A stretch of DNA of 64,000 bases. Source: Mycobacterium sp. Root135 (GTDB taxonomy: Bacteria > Actinomycetota > Actinomycetes > Mycobacteriales > Mycobacteriaceae). The position numbers were made by a program, and so were the translations under genes. The stretch's first letter is position 1, and every line of letters begins with the position of its first letter. The notes below the pieces were generated by a model that was not told the DNA's origin, ran no database searches, and was given only the letters and a program-made list of their open reading frames with translations. The stretch spans positions 249,137-313,136 of the forward strand of contig NZ_LMEZ01000005.1 of the NCBI RefSeq assembly GCF_001426545.1. Reading direction: 5' to 3'. Below are positions 35,513-43,915 of the stretch, in pieces.

Positions 35513-36652
35513 TTAGGCCGGCAGCTCGACCTGCCATGGGTCGTACCGGTAGACGGACTCCGTGCTGAGGCCGGAGTGTTGTTCGCGCAGAAAGTCGTTG
35601 GCCCGGGAGCCGCCCTGAATAGCACTGGTACGTGGAATGCGGACGCTTGCATAGCGGGCAAGGGCTTCCTCGACGCCGTCGGCTGTCACACCGTGCAGGC
35701 AGCGGGCCAAGATTGCGGCGTCCTCGAGTGCCGTGCCAGCGCCCTGCGCCATGAACGGGAGCATCGGATGACTTGCGTCGCCGAGCAACGTCACGCGTCC
35801 TCTACTCCAGGCGGACAGCGGATCACGGTCGTATAGCGCGGACCGCATGGGGGTCGAGGCGGCACCGGCGACGTGTCGGGCAGGTTCGGCGAATCCGTCG
35901 AGTGCATCCAGCAGGTCAGTGGTCTTGCCTTCGGCGGCCCAACTCTCTTCATTCCATGACGGTTCCGGCACGGCGGCAACGAAGTTCAGTTCCCTGCCCG
36001 CGGACACCCAGTAATGGACCAGATGGCGGTCGTCGCCCCACCACTTGGCGGCGACGGGCGGAACGTCGGGCACTCGGTCACGCGGTGCGATACCGCGGTA
36101 GGCCACGAGGCCGGAGAACGTGGCTTCCGTTGCGCCGAAGAGCGTCTCGCGCACCGCGGAGTGGACACCGTCGGCTCCGATCACCACGTCGGCGGTAGCC
36201 GTGTCGCCTCCAGCGAAGGTAACCACCGTACGTCCCCGGTGCTCGTCGACGCCGACCACGCGGTGGTTCAACTCGATCTCACCGACCGCTCCCATGAGGA
36301 CGTCGTGCAAATCACCCCGGTGAACGTGCAGGTAGGGCGCGCCGAATTCGCGTTCGATGTCGTCACCGAGCGGTATGCGTAAGTCGAGCGCACCGTCGAA
36401 TGCGTTGTAACTGCACCAGGCGGTCGGCCGAAATGCGATCACACGAACTCGATCAAGCAAGCCCAGCCCGCGCAGCGTCGCGGTGGCGTTGGGGGCGAGT
36501 TGCAAACCAGCGCCGACTCTGGCCAGCCTGCGGGCTTGCTCGTGGACCTCGACGTTCGCCCCGATGGCGCGAAGCGCAACTGTCGCGGCGAGGCCGCCGA
36601 TACCGGCGCCGACGACGATGACGTTCAGTGGGGCATGGTCCGAGGCGCTCAT
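35513..36652 (-). CDS. FAD-dependent aromatic-type monooxygenase
   Basis: A 379-residue group A flavin hydroxylase. Start is the ATG at 36652 with AAGGGAGA upstream. The FAD dinucleotide motif is VVGAGIGGLAA near residue 13, the DG motif is GADGVHSAVR, and the GD motif is LLGDASHPMLPFMAQGAG. The family includes salicylate and 3-hydroxybenzoate hydroxylases. It is the last gene of a four-gene minus-strand operon (hydrolase, quinone oxidoreductase, nitroreductase, monooxygenase), consistent with catabolism of an aromatic or cyclic compound. Substrate unknown. Confidence 0.87.
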   Translation of the reverse strand: MSASDHAPLNVIVVGAGIGGLAATVALRAIGANVEVHEQARRLARVGAGLQLAPNATATLRGLGLLDRVRVIAFRPTAWCSYNAFDGALDLRIPLGDDIEREFGAPYLHVHRGDLHDVLMGAVGEIELNHRVVGVDEHRGRTVVTFAGGDTATADVVIGADGVHSAVRETLFGATEATFSGLVAYRGIAPRDRVPDVPPVAAKWWGDDRHLVHYWVSAGRELNFVAAVPEPSWNEESWAAEGKTTDLLDALDGFAEPARHVAGAASTPMRSALYDRDPLSAWSRGRVTLLGDASHPMLPFMAQGAGTALEDAAILARCLHGVTADGVEEALARYASVRIPRTSAIQGGSRANDFLREQHSGLSTESVYRYDPWQVELPA

Positions 36653-36733
36653 GGCGTCTCCCTTCTCCTGCGCTCGCCAGCATGCGAGGTGTTGGGTTGT
36701 GTAGAGGTCTGCGGTCAACGACGGCTTCGCACG

Positions 36734-37387
36734 TCAGTCGTCGACGAAGGTGACGTTGGCGTCGATGGGGTTGCGTGGGACGTCGAGGGAGTTGGCGGGA
36801 AAGGTGGTGTCGGGGTAGCCGATTGCGATCCCGCAGAGGATGCGGTACTCGTCTCCGATGTGTAGTTGTTGGCGCAGGATGTCGGGGTACCCCGCGACGG
36901 ACACCTGAACGCAGGTGCCGAGGCCGCGGGCGGTGAGGGCGAGCACGAAGGTCTGCAGGAACATGCCGACCGCGACGGCGTCGACGTAGTCGAGGTCTTC
37001 GTGCATGCTGATGACGCCGGCCAGCGGTGCGCGGAAGAACTCCCAGTTGCGCAGTACTGCGAGGCGTCGCGCCTCGGTGTCGTGGCGCGCGACGCCCATG
37101 GTGCCGTAGACGAGGGAACCGAGGTCACGTCGGTAGTGGGCGAACTGTTCGGGTAGCGGCGGCACGGTGGGGCTGGCGATGTCGGCTTGGGTGAGCAGCG
37201 CCTCGACGAGCCGGTCACGGGCGCCGCCGGAGGCGAACACCACTTGCCACGGTTGGATGTTGGAGTTCGAGGGGGCCCGGGTGGCCAGCTCCAGCGCTTC
37301 GGTCACGAGCTCACGCGGAACCGGCTTGTCGCGCAGGAAGAGTCGGGTGGAGTGGCGGTTGGCGATGGTGTCTTCGAGGTCGTACAT
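36734..37387 (-). CDS. Nitroreductase-family flavoprotein
   Basis: A 217-residue nitroreductase starting with the ATG at 37387 (MYDLEDTIANRHSTRLF); the reading frame continues far upstream through another gene, but that part is not coding. Typical features are the RHSTR FMN-phosphate motif, TRAPSNSNIQPWQVV, and GTCVQVSVAGYP near the C-terminal part. These enzymes reduce nitroaromatics, quinones or enones using NAD(P)H. It sits 16 nt after the quinone oxidoreductase gene in the same operon. Confidence 0.87.
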   Translation of the reverse strand: MYDLEDTIANRHSTRLFLRDKPVPRELVTEALELATRAPSNSNIQPWQVVFASGGARDRLVEALLTQADIASPTVPPLPEQFAHYRRDLGSLVYGTMGVARHDTEARRLAVLRNWEFFRAPLAGVISMHEDLDYVDAVAVGMFLQTFVLALTARGLGTCVQVSVAGYPDILRQQLHIGDEYRILCGIAIGYPDTTFPANSLDVPRNPIDANVTFVDD

Positions 37388-37403
37388 CAGTTCTTCTGCT
37401 TCT

Positions 37404-38348
37404 CTAGGTGCGGATGGTGAGAACGGTCTTGCCTGGCCGCCGGCCGGATTCGCGGCCGCTTTCGAAGGCGGCGCGGCCGTCGGCGAGGGCGTAGGTGCGT
37501 GCGATCGCGACGTGCAACGTGGCCTCGTCGACGTACAGCGCGAGCTTTCTGAGGGCAGCCTGGTCGGGTTCGACGATGAAGAACGTGGCGTCGATCTCGA
37601 AGGCATCTGCCTTGCCTGGCGGTGGAGGCGCCGAGAGTGTGACGAGCTTGCCCCCGGAACAGACGATTTCGAAGGAGCGGTCGAGGGTGTCCCCGCCAAC
37701 GGTGTCGATGACGACGTCGTAGCAGGCGTCGGGTGCGTCGAAAGCCTGGCCCCGGGTGTCGACGACGTGACTGGCTCCGAGCGTGGAGGCGAAGTCGCGG
37801 GCCGCGTCGCTGCGCACGGTGGTGCTGACGTCGGCTCCGAGCAGCACGGCAAGCTGCACGGTCAGCGCGCCGACACCGCCGGCGCCGCCGTGGACGAGGA
37901 CTCGTTGCCCGGGTCGGACGGCAGCGTGGTCGACGAGGGCCTGCCACGCTGTCAGCCCCGCCAGCGGCAGAGCGGCGGCTTCGGCATGGGACACCGACGT
38001 GGGCCGGAGGGCCAAATCGGCGGCGGGTGCGGTGACGTACTCGGCGGCCGCGCCGTCGCGGTCGAAGCGAAGGAGTCCGAAGACCTCGTCGCCAACCCCC
38101 CACTCGGTGACGTCGTCTGCCGTGGCGGCGACGACGCCGGACACCTCGTGCGACGGAATGATCGGAGTGCGGTCCCGTCCGCCGCGTTCCCACGTCTCCG
38201 GCCACGTCAGCTCGTCGAAGGTGATCGCCGCGGCATGGACTTCGATGAGGACTTCGCCAGGGCCCGGCACCGGGATCGGCGCACGCTCGGTGACCAGGAC
38301 CTCGGGTCCGCCGCGGTGGTGTGCGCGAAGGGCAGCCATGTCGGCCAT
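37404..38348 (-). CDS. Quinone oxidoreductase-like medium-chain dehydrogenase
   Basis: A 314-residue zinc-independent medium-chain dehydrogenase. The start is the ATG at 38348 with AAGGG upstream, 1 nt after the stop of the hydrolase gene (TGACATG). It has the GroES-like N-terminal domain (PGPGEVLIEVHAAAIT), then VLVHGGAGGVGALTVQLA as the NADPH Rossmann motif. No structural zinc Cys cluster is present. Likely reduces a quinone or enone intermediate in the operon's pathway. Confidence 0.87.
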   Translation of the reverse strand: MADMAALRAHHRGGPEVLVTERAPIPVPGPGEVLIEVHAAAITFDELTWPETWERGGRDRTPIIPSHEVSGVVAATADDVTEWGVGDEVFGLLRFDRDGAAAEYVTAPAADLALRPTSVSHAEAAALPLAGLTAWQALVDHAAVRPGQRVLVHGGAGGVGALTVQLAVLLGADVSTTVRSDAARDFASTLGASHVVDTRGQAFDAPDACYDVVIDTVGGDTLDRSFEIVCSGGKLVTLSAPPPPGKADAFEIDATFFIVEPDQAALRKLALYVDEATLHVAIARTYALADGRAAFESGRESGRRPGKTVLTIRT

Positions 38349-38349
38349 G

Positions 38350-39159
38350 TCAGAATCCCTTCTTCTCGAGCCATGCCAGCGTGACGTCGGCAACGTCACG
38401 CCAGCCGTCGTCGATGGTCAGCGAGTGTCCCCGTCCCTCGAATTCGTGGAATTCGGTGTCGGAGTCGCCCTTCCCGTAGAGGCCGTAGACCTCCCTGGTG
38501 ACCTTCAGTGGCACGGTGTGGTCCTCGGTGCCCGAGGTGAGCAGGAGCGGTCCACGATCGGCCAAGTGGGTGTCCACCGCTGCGGGTGAGTGTCGGACGA
38601 AGTTGGCGGCGGCGTCTTCGAACAGCGGTCGGCCGGGACCGGGGATGGTCCAGCGGGCATGGAGGGCATCGGATTCCGTTTCGCTGAGGGCGTTTCCGAA
38701 TGCGTACTGGAATTGCTTGGGGGTGAGGGAGACGGTGCGGTGACGGTTGGCGGGGTTTCCCAGCACCGGGAATGCGGAGCGCAGTTGGGCCAGGGGTAGG
38801 GACTTGACGCCCTTGATGGGGGCCGGATCGATCGCCACGGCGGCTGCGGCGTATCCACCGGCCAGTAGTTCCTGGGCGATGAGGCCGCCGAAGGAATGCC
38901 CGACGATGACGGGCTTGGTCTCGTGCTTGCCGCCTGCGGCGATCAGTTGGGCGTAGTGCTCGACGACCTGACCGATTCCGATGTCGTCGAGGGCGTCGGC
39001 GTTCTCCCGGGTTGCGGCGACGGTCTCGGAGTCACCGGGCCAGCCCGGCGCCGAGACGTCGTAGCCGCTGGCGGTGAAGAGGTCCATCCAGGGCTGCCAG
39101 GCGCTGGCATGGATCCACAGGCCGTGAATGAAGATGACGGGGTTCGGCTTGGTGCTCAT
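38350..39159 (-). CDS. Alpha/beta hydrolase
   Basis: A 269-residue alpha/beta hydrolase starting at ATG 39159 with GGAGGA 8 nt upstream. Motifs: VIFIHGLWIHASAWQPWMDL at the N-terminus, nucleophile GHSFGG, an Asp in SGTEDHTVPL and a late His in EGRGHSLT. It is the first gene of the four-gene operon read from the region containing copy 2 of the duplicated element. It could open a lactone or ester ring before oxidation; substrate unknown. Confidence 0.87.
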   Translation of the reverse strand: MSTKPNPVIFIHGLWIHASAWQPWMDLFTASGYDVSAPGWPGDSETVAATRENADALDDIGIGQVVEHYAQLIAAGGKHETKPVIVGHSFGGLIAQELLAGGYAAAAVAIDPAPIKGVKSLPLAQLRSAFPVLGNPANRHRTVSLTPKQFQYAFGNALSETESDALHARWTIPGPGRPLFEDAAANFVRHSPAAVDTHLADRGPLLLTSGTEDHTVPLKVTREVYGLYGKGDSDTEFHEFEGRGHSLTIDDGWRDVADVTLAWLEKKGF

Positions 39160-39205
39160 CGGGATGTCCTCCGGGACGTCGTGGTGAGGTGGTCTGGGTG
39201 TCAGT

Positions 39206-39312
39206 GGGTGGTGCCGGGCATGTCTCCACAATGCGCCGACGGTCACGGCCCGTGCTTCGGTCAAATGACTTCACCTCGATGACTGCGTGGGCAGAGGTTC
39301 GGTCTGCTCGTG
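39206..39312. repeat. Duplicated intergenic control element, copy 2
   Basis: Second copy of the element seen at 32681-32788, in the same orientation relative to the leftward catabolic operon. The block CTTCGGTCAAATGACTTCAC is identical in both. In this copy the sequence past GCTCGTG gives only a short open frame that stops after eleven codons, so no LuxR-type gene follows. The YaeQ-like gene starts 80 bp further on. The element lies in the 232-bp gap between the hydrolase and YaeQ genes. Confidence 0.8.
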
Positions 39313-39391
39313 GAGCGGAATCCGGCTGCGAGCGCGGCGGCCTGAAGCGGCCTGACTGCTCGGGGAACACCACCCGGGTGGACACTATGAC

Positions 39392-39943
39392 GTGGCCCTT
39401 TCTGCAACAGTGTTCAAAGTCGAACTCGGCGTCTCCGACGTCGACCACGGCTACTACGCCGATCACACGCTGACCGTGGCCCGCCATCCCAGTGAGACCG
39501 ATGAGCGGATGGTGGTGCGGTTGTTGGCCTTTGGGCTGCGAGCACACCGGCTCGGCGACGTCGACGGTGAGTTGGCGTTCGGGGCTGGCCTGTCCACCCC
39601 TGGCGTGCCGGACTTGCGGCTCGCCGACTACACGGGCCGGATTCTGGAGTGGATCAACGTCGGCCAGCCCGATGAACGGGCCTTGGGAAAGGCAGCCAGC
39701 CAGGCCGACCAGGTGCTGCTGTTCCCGTTCGCCGCCGGAGTGGCCACCTGGTGGCGCACCGTCGGCCCCAAAGTGGCGAAGCTGCCGAACCTGTCTGTGC
39801 TGCAGATACCGCACGAGCCGGTACAGCACCTAGCCCAGAGTGTCGATCGGCGGGTCGCCGCGCAGGTGATGCTGATGGAAGGTCAGGTGACGATGACCGT
39901 GGGCGACATCGACGTCACCTTCACCCCCGAGCCCTTGGAGTGA
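39392..39943 (+). CDS. YaeQ-family protein
   Basis: A 183-residue protein closely matching the size and pattern of YaeQ (181 residues in E. coli), starting with GTG. Visible features include VSDVDHGYYADHTLTVARHP near the N-terminus, RLADYTGRILEWINVGQPDE in the middle, and LMEGQVTMTVGDIDVTFTPE at the end. The family has a restriction-endonuclease-like (PD-(D/E)xK) fold, but its function is unresolved. It converges on the keto acid decarboxylase gene. Confidence 0.85.
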   Translation: MALSATVFKVELGVSDVDHGYYADHTLTVARHPSETDERMVVRLLAFGLRAHRLGDVDGELAFGAGLSTPGVPDLRLADYTGRILEWINVGQPDERALGKAASQADQVLLFPFAAGVATWWRTVGPKVAKLPNLSVLQIPHEPVQHLAQSVDRRVAAQVMLMEGQVTMTVGDIDVTFTPEPLE

Positions 39944-39990
39944 ACGCCTGACACCCTGGCCTCACCACCGTCCACCGCGTCAGTGGCGCA

Positions 39991-41640
39991 TTAGCTCATG
40001 TTGTAGAGCGTCTTGACGTTCTCGTGCAGTTTCTGGACGAGCGGGGGCACTTCGTAGGTTCCGGTCACGACCTCGATGTAGGCGGCGCGGGTGCCCTCGG
40101 CGGCAGTCGCGAGTGCGGCGTCGAGTTCGGCGCACGTACTCACCCGCGGGGTGAACCAGTCCTCGCATCCCAGTGCATGCGGAAGCTCGGTGTAGTTCCA
40201 CGGCGCGACGTCGTTGTAGGCGATGTCGGGGTCGGTGCACAACATTCGCTCGATGAGGTACCCGTTGTTGTTGAGCACGAAGATGATCGGCTTCAATCCG
40301 AGACGGTGGAACTGCCCGATCTCCTGTGCCGTCAGCTGGTGGGAGCCTTCCCCGGTGAACAAGACCAGCCGCCGGTTCGGCGCGGCGACGGCCGCCCCCA
40401 CCGCTGCCGGGGTGGCCCATCCGATGGCGCCCCATAGGGTCTGGTTGTGGAACCGTGCACCGTGTGGGAGCTGCGCGAACGCCAAACCCATGGAGGACGT
40501 CCCGGTTTCGGCGACGACGATGTCGTCGGGCCGCAAGAACTCAGCCCAGCGCGGGTACAGCGCTTCTGCGGTGATCGGATCGGCACCGGACCCGGACACG
40601 GGACCCAGTTGCTCTGGCCGTGGACCACCCCGTTGACGGGTGCTCCACGACCGCTCGGCCAGCGCGCGGAGAAGGTCGGCCATCTCCACGCCCTGGTAGA
40701 CGGTCGCGCCCACACTGGTGCTGTGCAGGTCGACCTTGACGATCTTGTCGGGGTCCAGGTTGGAGGTGAAGGCGCCGGTGTTGAAGTCCGTCGCCATCGT
40801 GCCGAACGCCACGACGACGTCGCACGTTTCGACGAACTCGCGGACCGCGGGGTCCATGAGTTGGCCGTCGTACATGCCGATGTAGTTGGGGTGGTCCTCT
40901 TCGAGAACGGACTTGTCGGCGAACATGGTCGCGAACGGAAGGTCCGCCGCCTCGACGAACTGGTGAGCCGTGTCGCGCAGACCCAACCTGTCGAGAAGAA
41001 TCCCGGGCAGGACGCATGCCGTCGACGCGGCCTCCAACGCACCGGCCACGGCGTCGGTCGCGGCTGCCAATGCCGTCGAATCGCTGACCGGCAGGGCCAG
41101 GGGCTCTGATCGAGCGACGATTGGTTTGTCGACGACGTCGGAGGGCAGGGCCATGTAGACGGGGCGCCGGTTGTAGAGGGCTTCGGCGATCAGCCGTTCG
41201 GTCTCGGCGACTGCGTTGGCCGGGGTGATGATCGCGCTGGCTCCGGTGACGGTGTCGGCCATCGACCGGAACAAGTCGAATTGTCCGTTGCCGAGGGTGT
41301 GATGCACCAGTGACCGGTTGGCTTGAGTGGCCAGGGTGGGCATACCCACGAGGTGGAAGACCGGCAGGTTCTCGGCGTAGGAGCCGGCGACCGCGCTGAT
41401 CGCGCTGAGTTCCCCTACCCCGTAGGTCGTGGTGACCGCGCCCACGCCCTGGACACGGGCGTACCCGTCGGCGGCATACGCGGCGTTGAGTTCGTTGCAG
41501 CAGCCGACCCAGTTGACGTCGGGGTGCGCGACGATGGCATCGTGCAGGGGGAACGCGTAATCCCCTGGTACGCCGAAGATGTCGTTGACACCGACGTCGT
41601 GGAGCCTGCGAAGAATGTACTCGATTACGGTGACGGTCAT
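39991..41640 (-). CDS. Thiamine-diphosphate 2-keto acid decarboxylase (pyruvate/indolepyruvate decarboxylase family)
   Basis: A 549-residue ThDP enzyme. The N-terminus has YILRRLHDVGVNDIFGVPGD and the catalytic Glu in CCNELNAAYAADGYAR. The paired active-site histidines of the decarboxylase family appear in SLVHHTLGNG. The ThDP-binding motif is GEGSHQLTAQEIGQF with a downstream NNNGY. It should convert a 2-oxo acid such as phenylpyruvate, indolepyruvate or a branched keto acid to an aldehyde. It is the last gene of a UbiX-UbiD-flavin reductase operon; mycobacterial homologues are annotated as Kdc. Confidence 0.88.
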   Translation of the reverse strand: MTVTVIEYILRRLHDVGVNDIFGVPGDYAFPLHDAIVAHPDVNWVGCCNELNAAYAADGYARVQGVGAVTTTYGVGELSAISAVAGSYAENLPVFHLVGMPTLATQANRSLVHHTLGNGQFDLFRSMADTVTGASAIITPANAVAETERLIAEALYNRRPVYMALPSDVVDKPIVARSEPLALPVSDSTALAAATDAVAGALEAASTACVLPGILLDRLGLRDTAHQFVEAADLPFATMFADKSVLEEDHPNYIGMYDGQLMDPAVREFVETCDVVVAFGTMATDFNTGAFTSNLDPDKIVKVDLHSTSVGATVYQGVEMADLLRALAERSWSTRQRGGPRPEQLGPVSGSGADPITAEALYPRWAEFLRPDDIVVAETGTSSMGLAFAQLPHGARFHNQTLWGAIGWATPAAVGAAVAAPNRRLVLFTGEGSHQLTAQEIGQFHRLGLKPIIFVLNNNGYLIERMLCTDPDIAYNDVAPWNYTELPHALGCEDWFTPRVSTCAELDAALATAAEGTRAAYIEVVTGTYEVPPLVQKLHENVKTLYNMS

Positions 41641-41695
41641 CTAAATCTTCCTTCTCTCGTCTACCGACGCATGCCGATCTTCTGGGGTCGTGCGG

Positions 41696-42319
41696 TCAGG
41701 ATGGTCGAATCATTTCGAACATGGAGTCGGGGCTGATCTCGGCGTAGCTCGCTGGTCCGCCGGCGCGCAGGATGGGGTGGGGTCTGGCGGTGTCGTAGAC
41801 ACCGTCTGTCAGCAGGGCGCGGTCGATGTGAACGGCGACCACTTCGCCCAGCACGAGCCACGTGTCCACAGCCGTACCGTCGGCTCGTTTCAGTTGTGTG
41901 AGTTGCGTCAGTTTGCATTCGAAGTTGACCGGGCTTTCCAGCACGCGCGGTGCCGAGACGACCGTCGACGGCACGGGCGTTAGGCCCGCGTCTTCGAACT
42001 CGTCTCGTTCCGCCGGCAAGGACGCAGCAGTCTCGTTCATCTGCGTTGCCAACGACCGGGTGGCAAGGTTCCACACGAACTCGCCAGTGGCGTCGACGTT
42101 GGCGACGGTGTCCTTCCACCCGATCGAAGAGAACCCGACGATCGGCGGGCCGTAGTTGAATCCGTTGAAGAAGCTGTAAGGAGCCAGGTTTCGTACCCCG
42201 TGGCGATCCGCACTGGAGATCCATCCGATGGGCCGCGGTCCGACGATGGCGTTGAACGGGTCATGCGGCAGTCCGGTGCCCTCGGCCGGTCGATAGAAGT
42301 GGGCATCACTCCCGGCCAT
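41696..42319 (-). CDS. Flavin reductase-like (DIM6/NTAB) protein
   Basis: A 207-residue split-barrel flavin-binding protein. The family stretch is VGPRPIGWISSADRHGVRNL followed by APYSFFNGFNYGPPIVGFSS; FVWNLATRSLATQMNETAA and a C-terminal LGEVVAVHID block also fit. Such proteins bind FMN and often supply reduced flavin. Its place between UbiD and the keto acid decarboxylase suggests it makes FMNH2, which UbiX needs to build prenylated FMN; that role is inference. Confidence 0.83.
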   Translation of the reverse strand: MAGSDAHFYRPAEGTGLPHDPFNAIVGPRPIGWISSADRHGVRNLAPYSFFNGFNYGPPIVGFSSIGWKDTVANVDATGEFVWNLATRSLATQMNETAASLPAERDEFEDAGLTPVPSTVVSAPRVLESPVNFECKLTQLTQLKRADGTAVDTWLVLGEVVAVHIDRALLTDGVYDTARPHPILRAGGPASYAEISPDSMFEMIRPS

Positions 42320-42358
42320 CTCAGATCGAACCCTCAGCCGTACGCGTCATGTCGGCGG

Positions 42359-43882
42359 TCACGACGTGAATCCCCAGCGTTCCCAGTTGTCGAGCACTCT
42401 TTGCTTGACCGGCGTCGGATAGTTCTTGTCGAAGGACATGACCCGCTTCTCTGGACGGCCCACTCTGTCAGCGTTTTCCAGGCATGCGTAGACGACGAGC
42501 GAGGTGCCTCTGTTCTCGGCGAGTTCGCGAGCGACGTGGTAGGACTCGATGCCGTCACCGAACGCCTGCAGTTCCGGAAAGAAGTACGTGGTGAACGTGG
42601 GATGGTTGCGTGAAGCGAAGGCCCACACCACCTGCTGGACGTCGGAGGGGTCGATGTCCTCGCCCACCACCAAGATCTTGGTCACGGTGTCACCCACGTG
42701 CTGAGTCCAGAACGTGTTGCCGAGGCGTTTCATGAAATCGTCGAGTGTCCAGCCGGTGCGCTCGTGCCAGTCGGTGGGGACTCGGATCACGAACCACAAG
42801 ATGGCGGCTTCGAAGAGGTACATCCCGTCGATCACGGGTAGCCCGGCCTTCTTCAGTGCCACCACGGAATCCGAGGAAATGAAGAATCCCATGGTGACGT
42901 GGCAGTTGTCGATGGGCACACCGGGGATCGACATGGGCAGCACCGGGTTGTCGCGGAAAGTGACGCACGTGACCTTCTGCCGCGGAAACGGCGTCGTCTC
43001 GTCGGGCAGATAGCCCGGATACTCCCCGAAGGGACCTTCCGGTTCAGTGCTGCCGTACTCGACGACCCCTTCGATGATGATCTCTGCGTCCGCCGGTACG
43101 AGGATGTCGCTGGTCTCGCATTTCACCATGTCCAATGGTTCGTCGAGCAGCGCGCTGGCCATGTCGTACTCGTCCACCCACGCCGGTATGCGCGACGCGG
43201 CTTGCGTTGAGGCGACCGGGCTTACGCCCAAAGCGCACGCCCAGGGCATGTCCCGCTTCTGTTCGCGCCACATCCCCCAGATCATCCCGTTGTGCTGTTT
43301 GGGCCACCACTGCCCGGTCATGGTCTGGGCGTCGATGATGACGGCGCGGTTGGTCGACCAGTTGGTCCACCGCCCATCCGGAGTCTTGAGGATGTTCAAG
43401 CCTGCCGTCTGCAGGTACCGGCCGCCGTCGCCGTCGTGGGCCAGGGGTGCGGGGATCTTGTTCAGGTCGATCTGGTCGCCCACCCAGGTGTTCTGCTTGC
43501 AGGGCGCATCGGCCGCGTCGAGGATGCGTGGTGGATGAGCTTGGCCGTTCTCCTTGGCCTCGATGTAGGCGGCCTGAATGTCCATCAACGGGGTTTCGGG
43601 GGGCAGGCCCATCATGGCCGCCAGGCGGCGCCACGGTTGCCCGGGGTAGGAACTCTTTCCCATTCCCCAGTCGGCGGCGCGAAATCCGGGCGCAGCGTCC
43701 TTCACGTGGTTGAAAACCGGCATGGGAGCTAGCGTTTCGGCAGCATGACGGAAGATGGCCCCCATTTCGAGGTTCCAGTCGACTTCGTCGTCGATCTCGA
43801 CGAGTTCGCCCATGTCCTTCATCAGGGAGAGGTACTCGCGGTAGCTGCGGGGAATCTTGTTGCGGTCGACGTGTGCAGACAT
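42359..43882 (-). CDS. ubiD: UbiD-family prenyl-FMN-dependent decarboxylase
   Basis: A 507-residue UbiD-type (de)carboxylase with AGGAG 8 nt upstream of the ATG. The active-site Glu-rich signature EPEGPFGEYPGYLPDE is clear, and PGVPIDNCHVTMG and CLENADRVGRPEKRV are typical of the larger bacterial/fungal branch. UbiD enzymes use prenylated FMN made by UbiX to decarboxylate or carboxylate unsaturated and aromatic acids, such as phenolic, cinnamic or heteroaromatic acids. The ubiX gene lies 33 nt upstream in the same operon. Substrate unknown. Confidence 0.9.
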   Translation of the reverse strand: MSAHVDRNKIPRSYREYLSLMKDMGELVEIDDEVDWNLEMGAIFRHAAETLAPMPVFNHVKDAAPGFRAADWGMGKSSYPGQPWRRLAAMMGLPPETPLMDIQAAYIEAKENGQAHPPRILDAADAPCKQNTWVGDQIDLNKIPAPLAHDGDGGRYLQTAGLNILKTPDGRWTNWSTNRAVIIDAQTMTGQWWPKQHNGMIWGMWREQKRDMPWACALGVSPVASTQAASRIPAWVDEYDMASALLDEPLDMVKCETSDILVPADAEIIIEGVVEYGSTEPEGPFGEYPGYLPDETTPFPRQKVTCVTFRDNPVLPMSIPGVPIDNCHVTMGFFISSDSVVALKKAGLPVIDGMYLFEAAILWFVIRVPTDWHERTGWTLDDFMKRLGNTFWTQHVGDTVTKILVVGEDIDPSDVQQVVWAFASRNHPTFTTYFFPELQAFGDGIESYHVARELAENRGTSLVVYACLENADRVGRPEKRVMSFDKNYPTPVKQRVLDNWERWGFTS

Positions 43883-43915
43883 GTGGTGTGTGCTCCTAAA
43901 GCGTCGGGATGGTGG

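Noticed and set aside
36734..37852. Extended 372-codon form of the nitroreductase
   Set aside because: The upstream half overlaps the quinone oxidoreductase gene in another frame and has a low-complexity Pro/Ser/Thr composition; the true start is the ATG at 37387.
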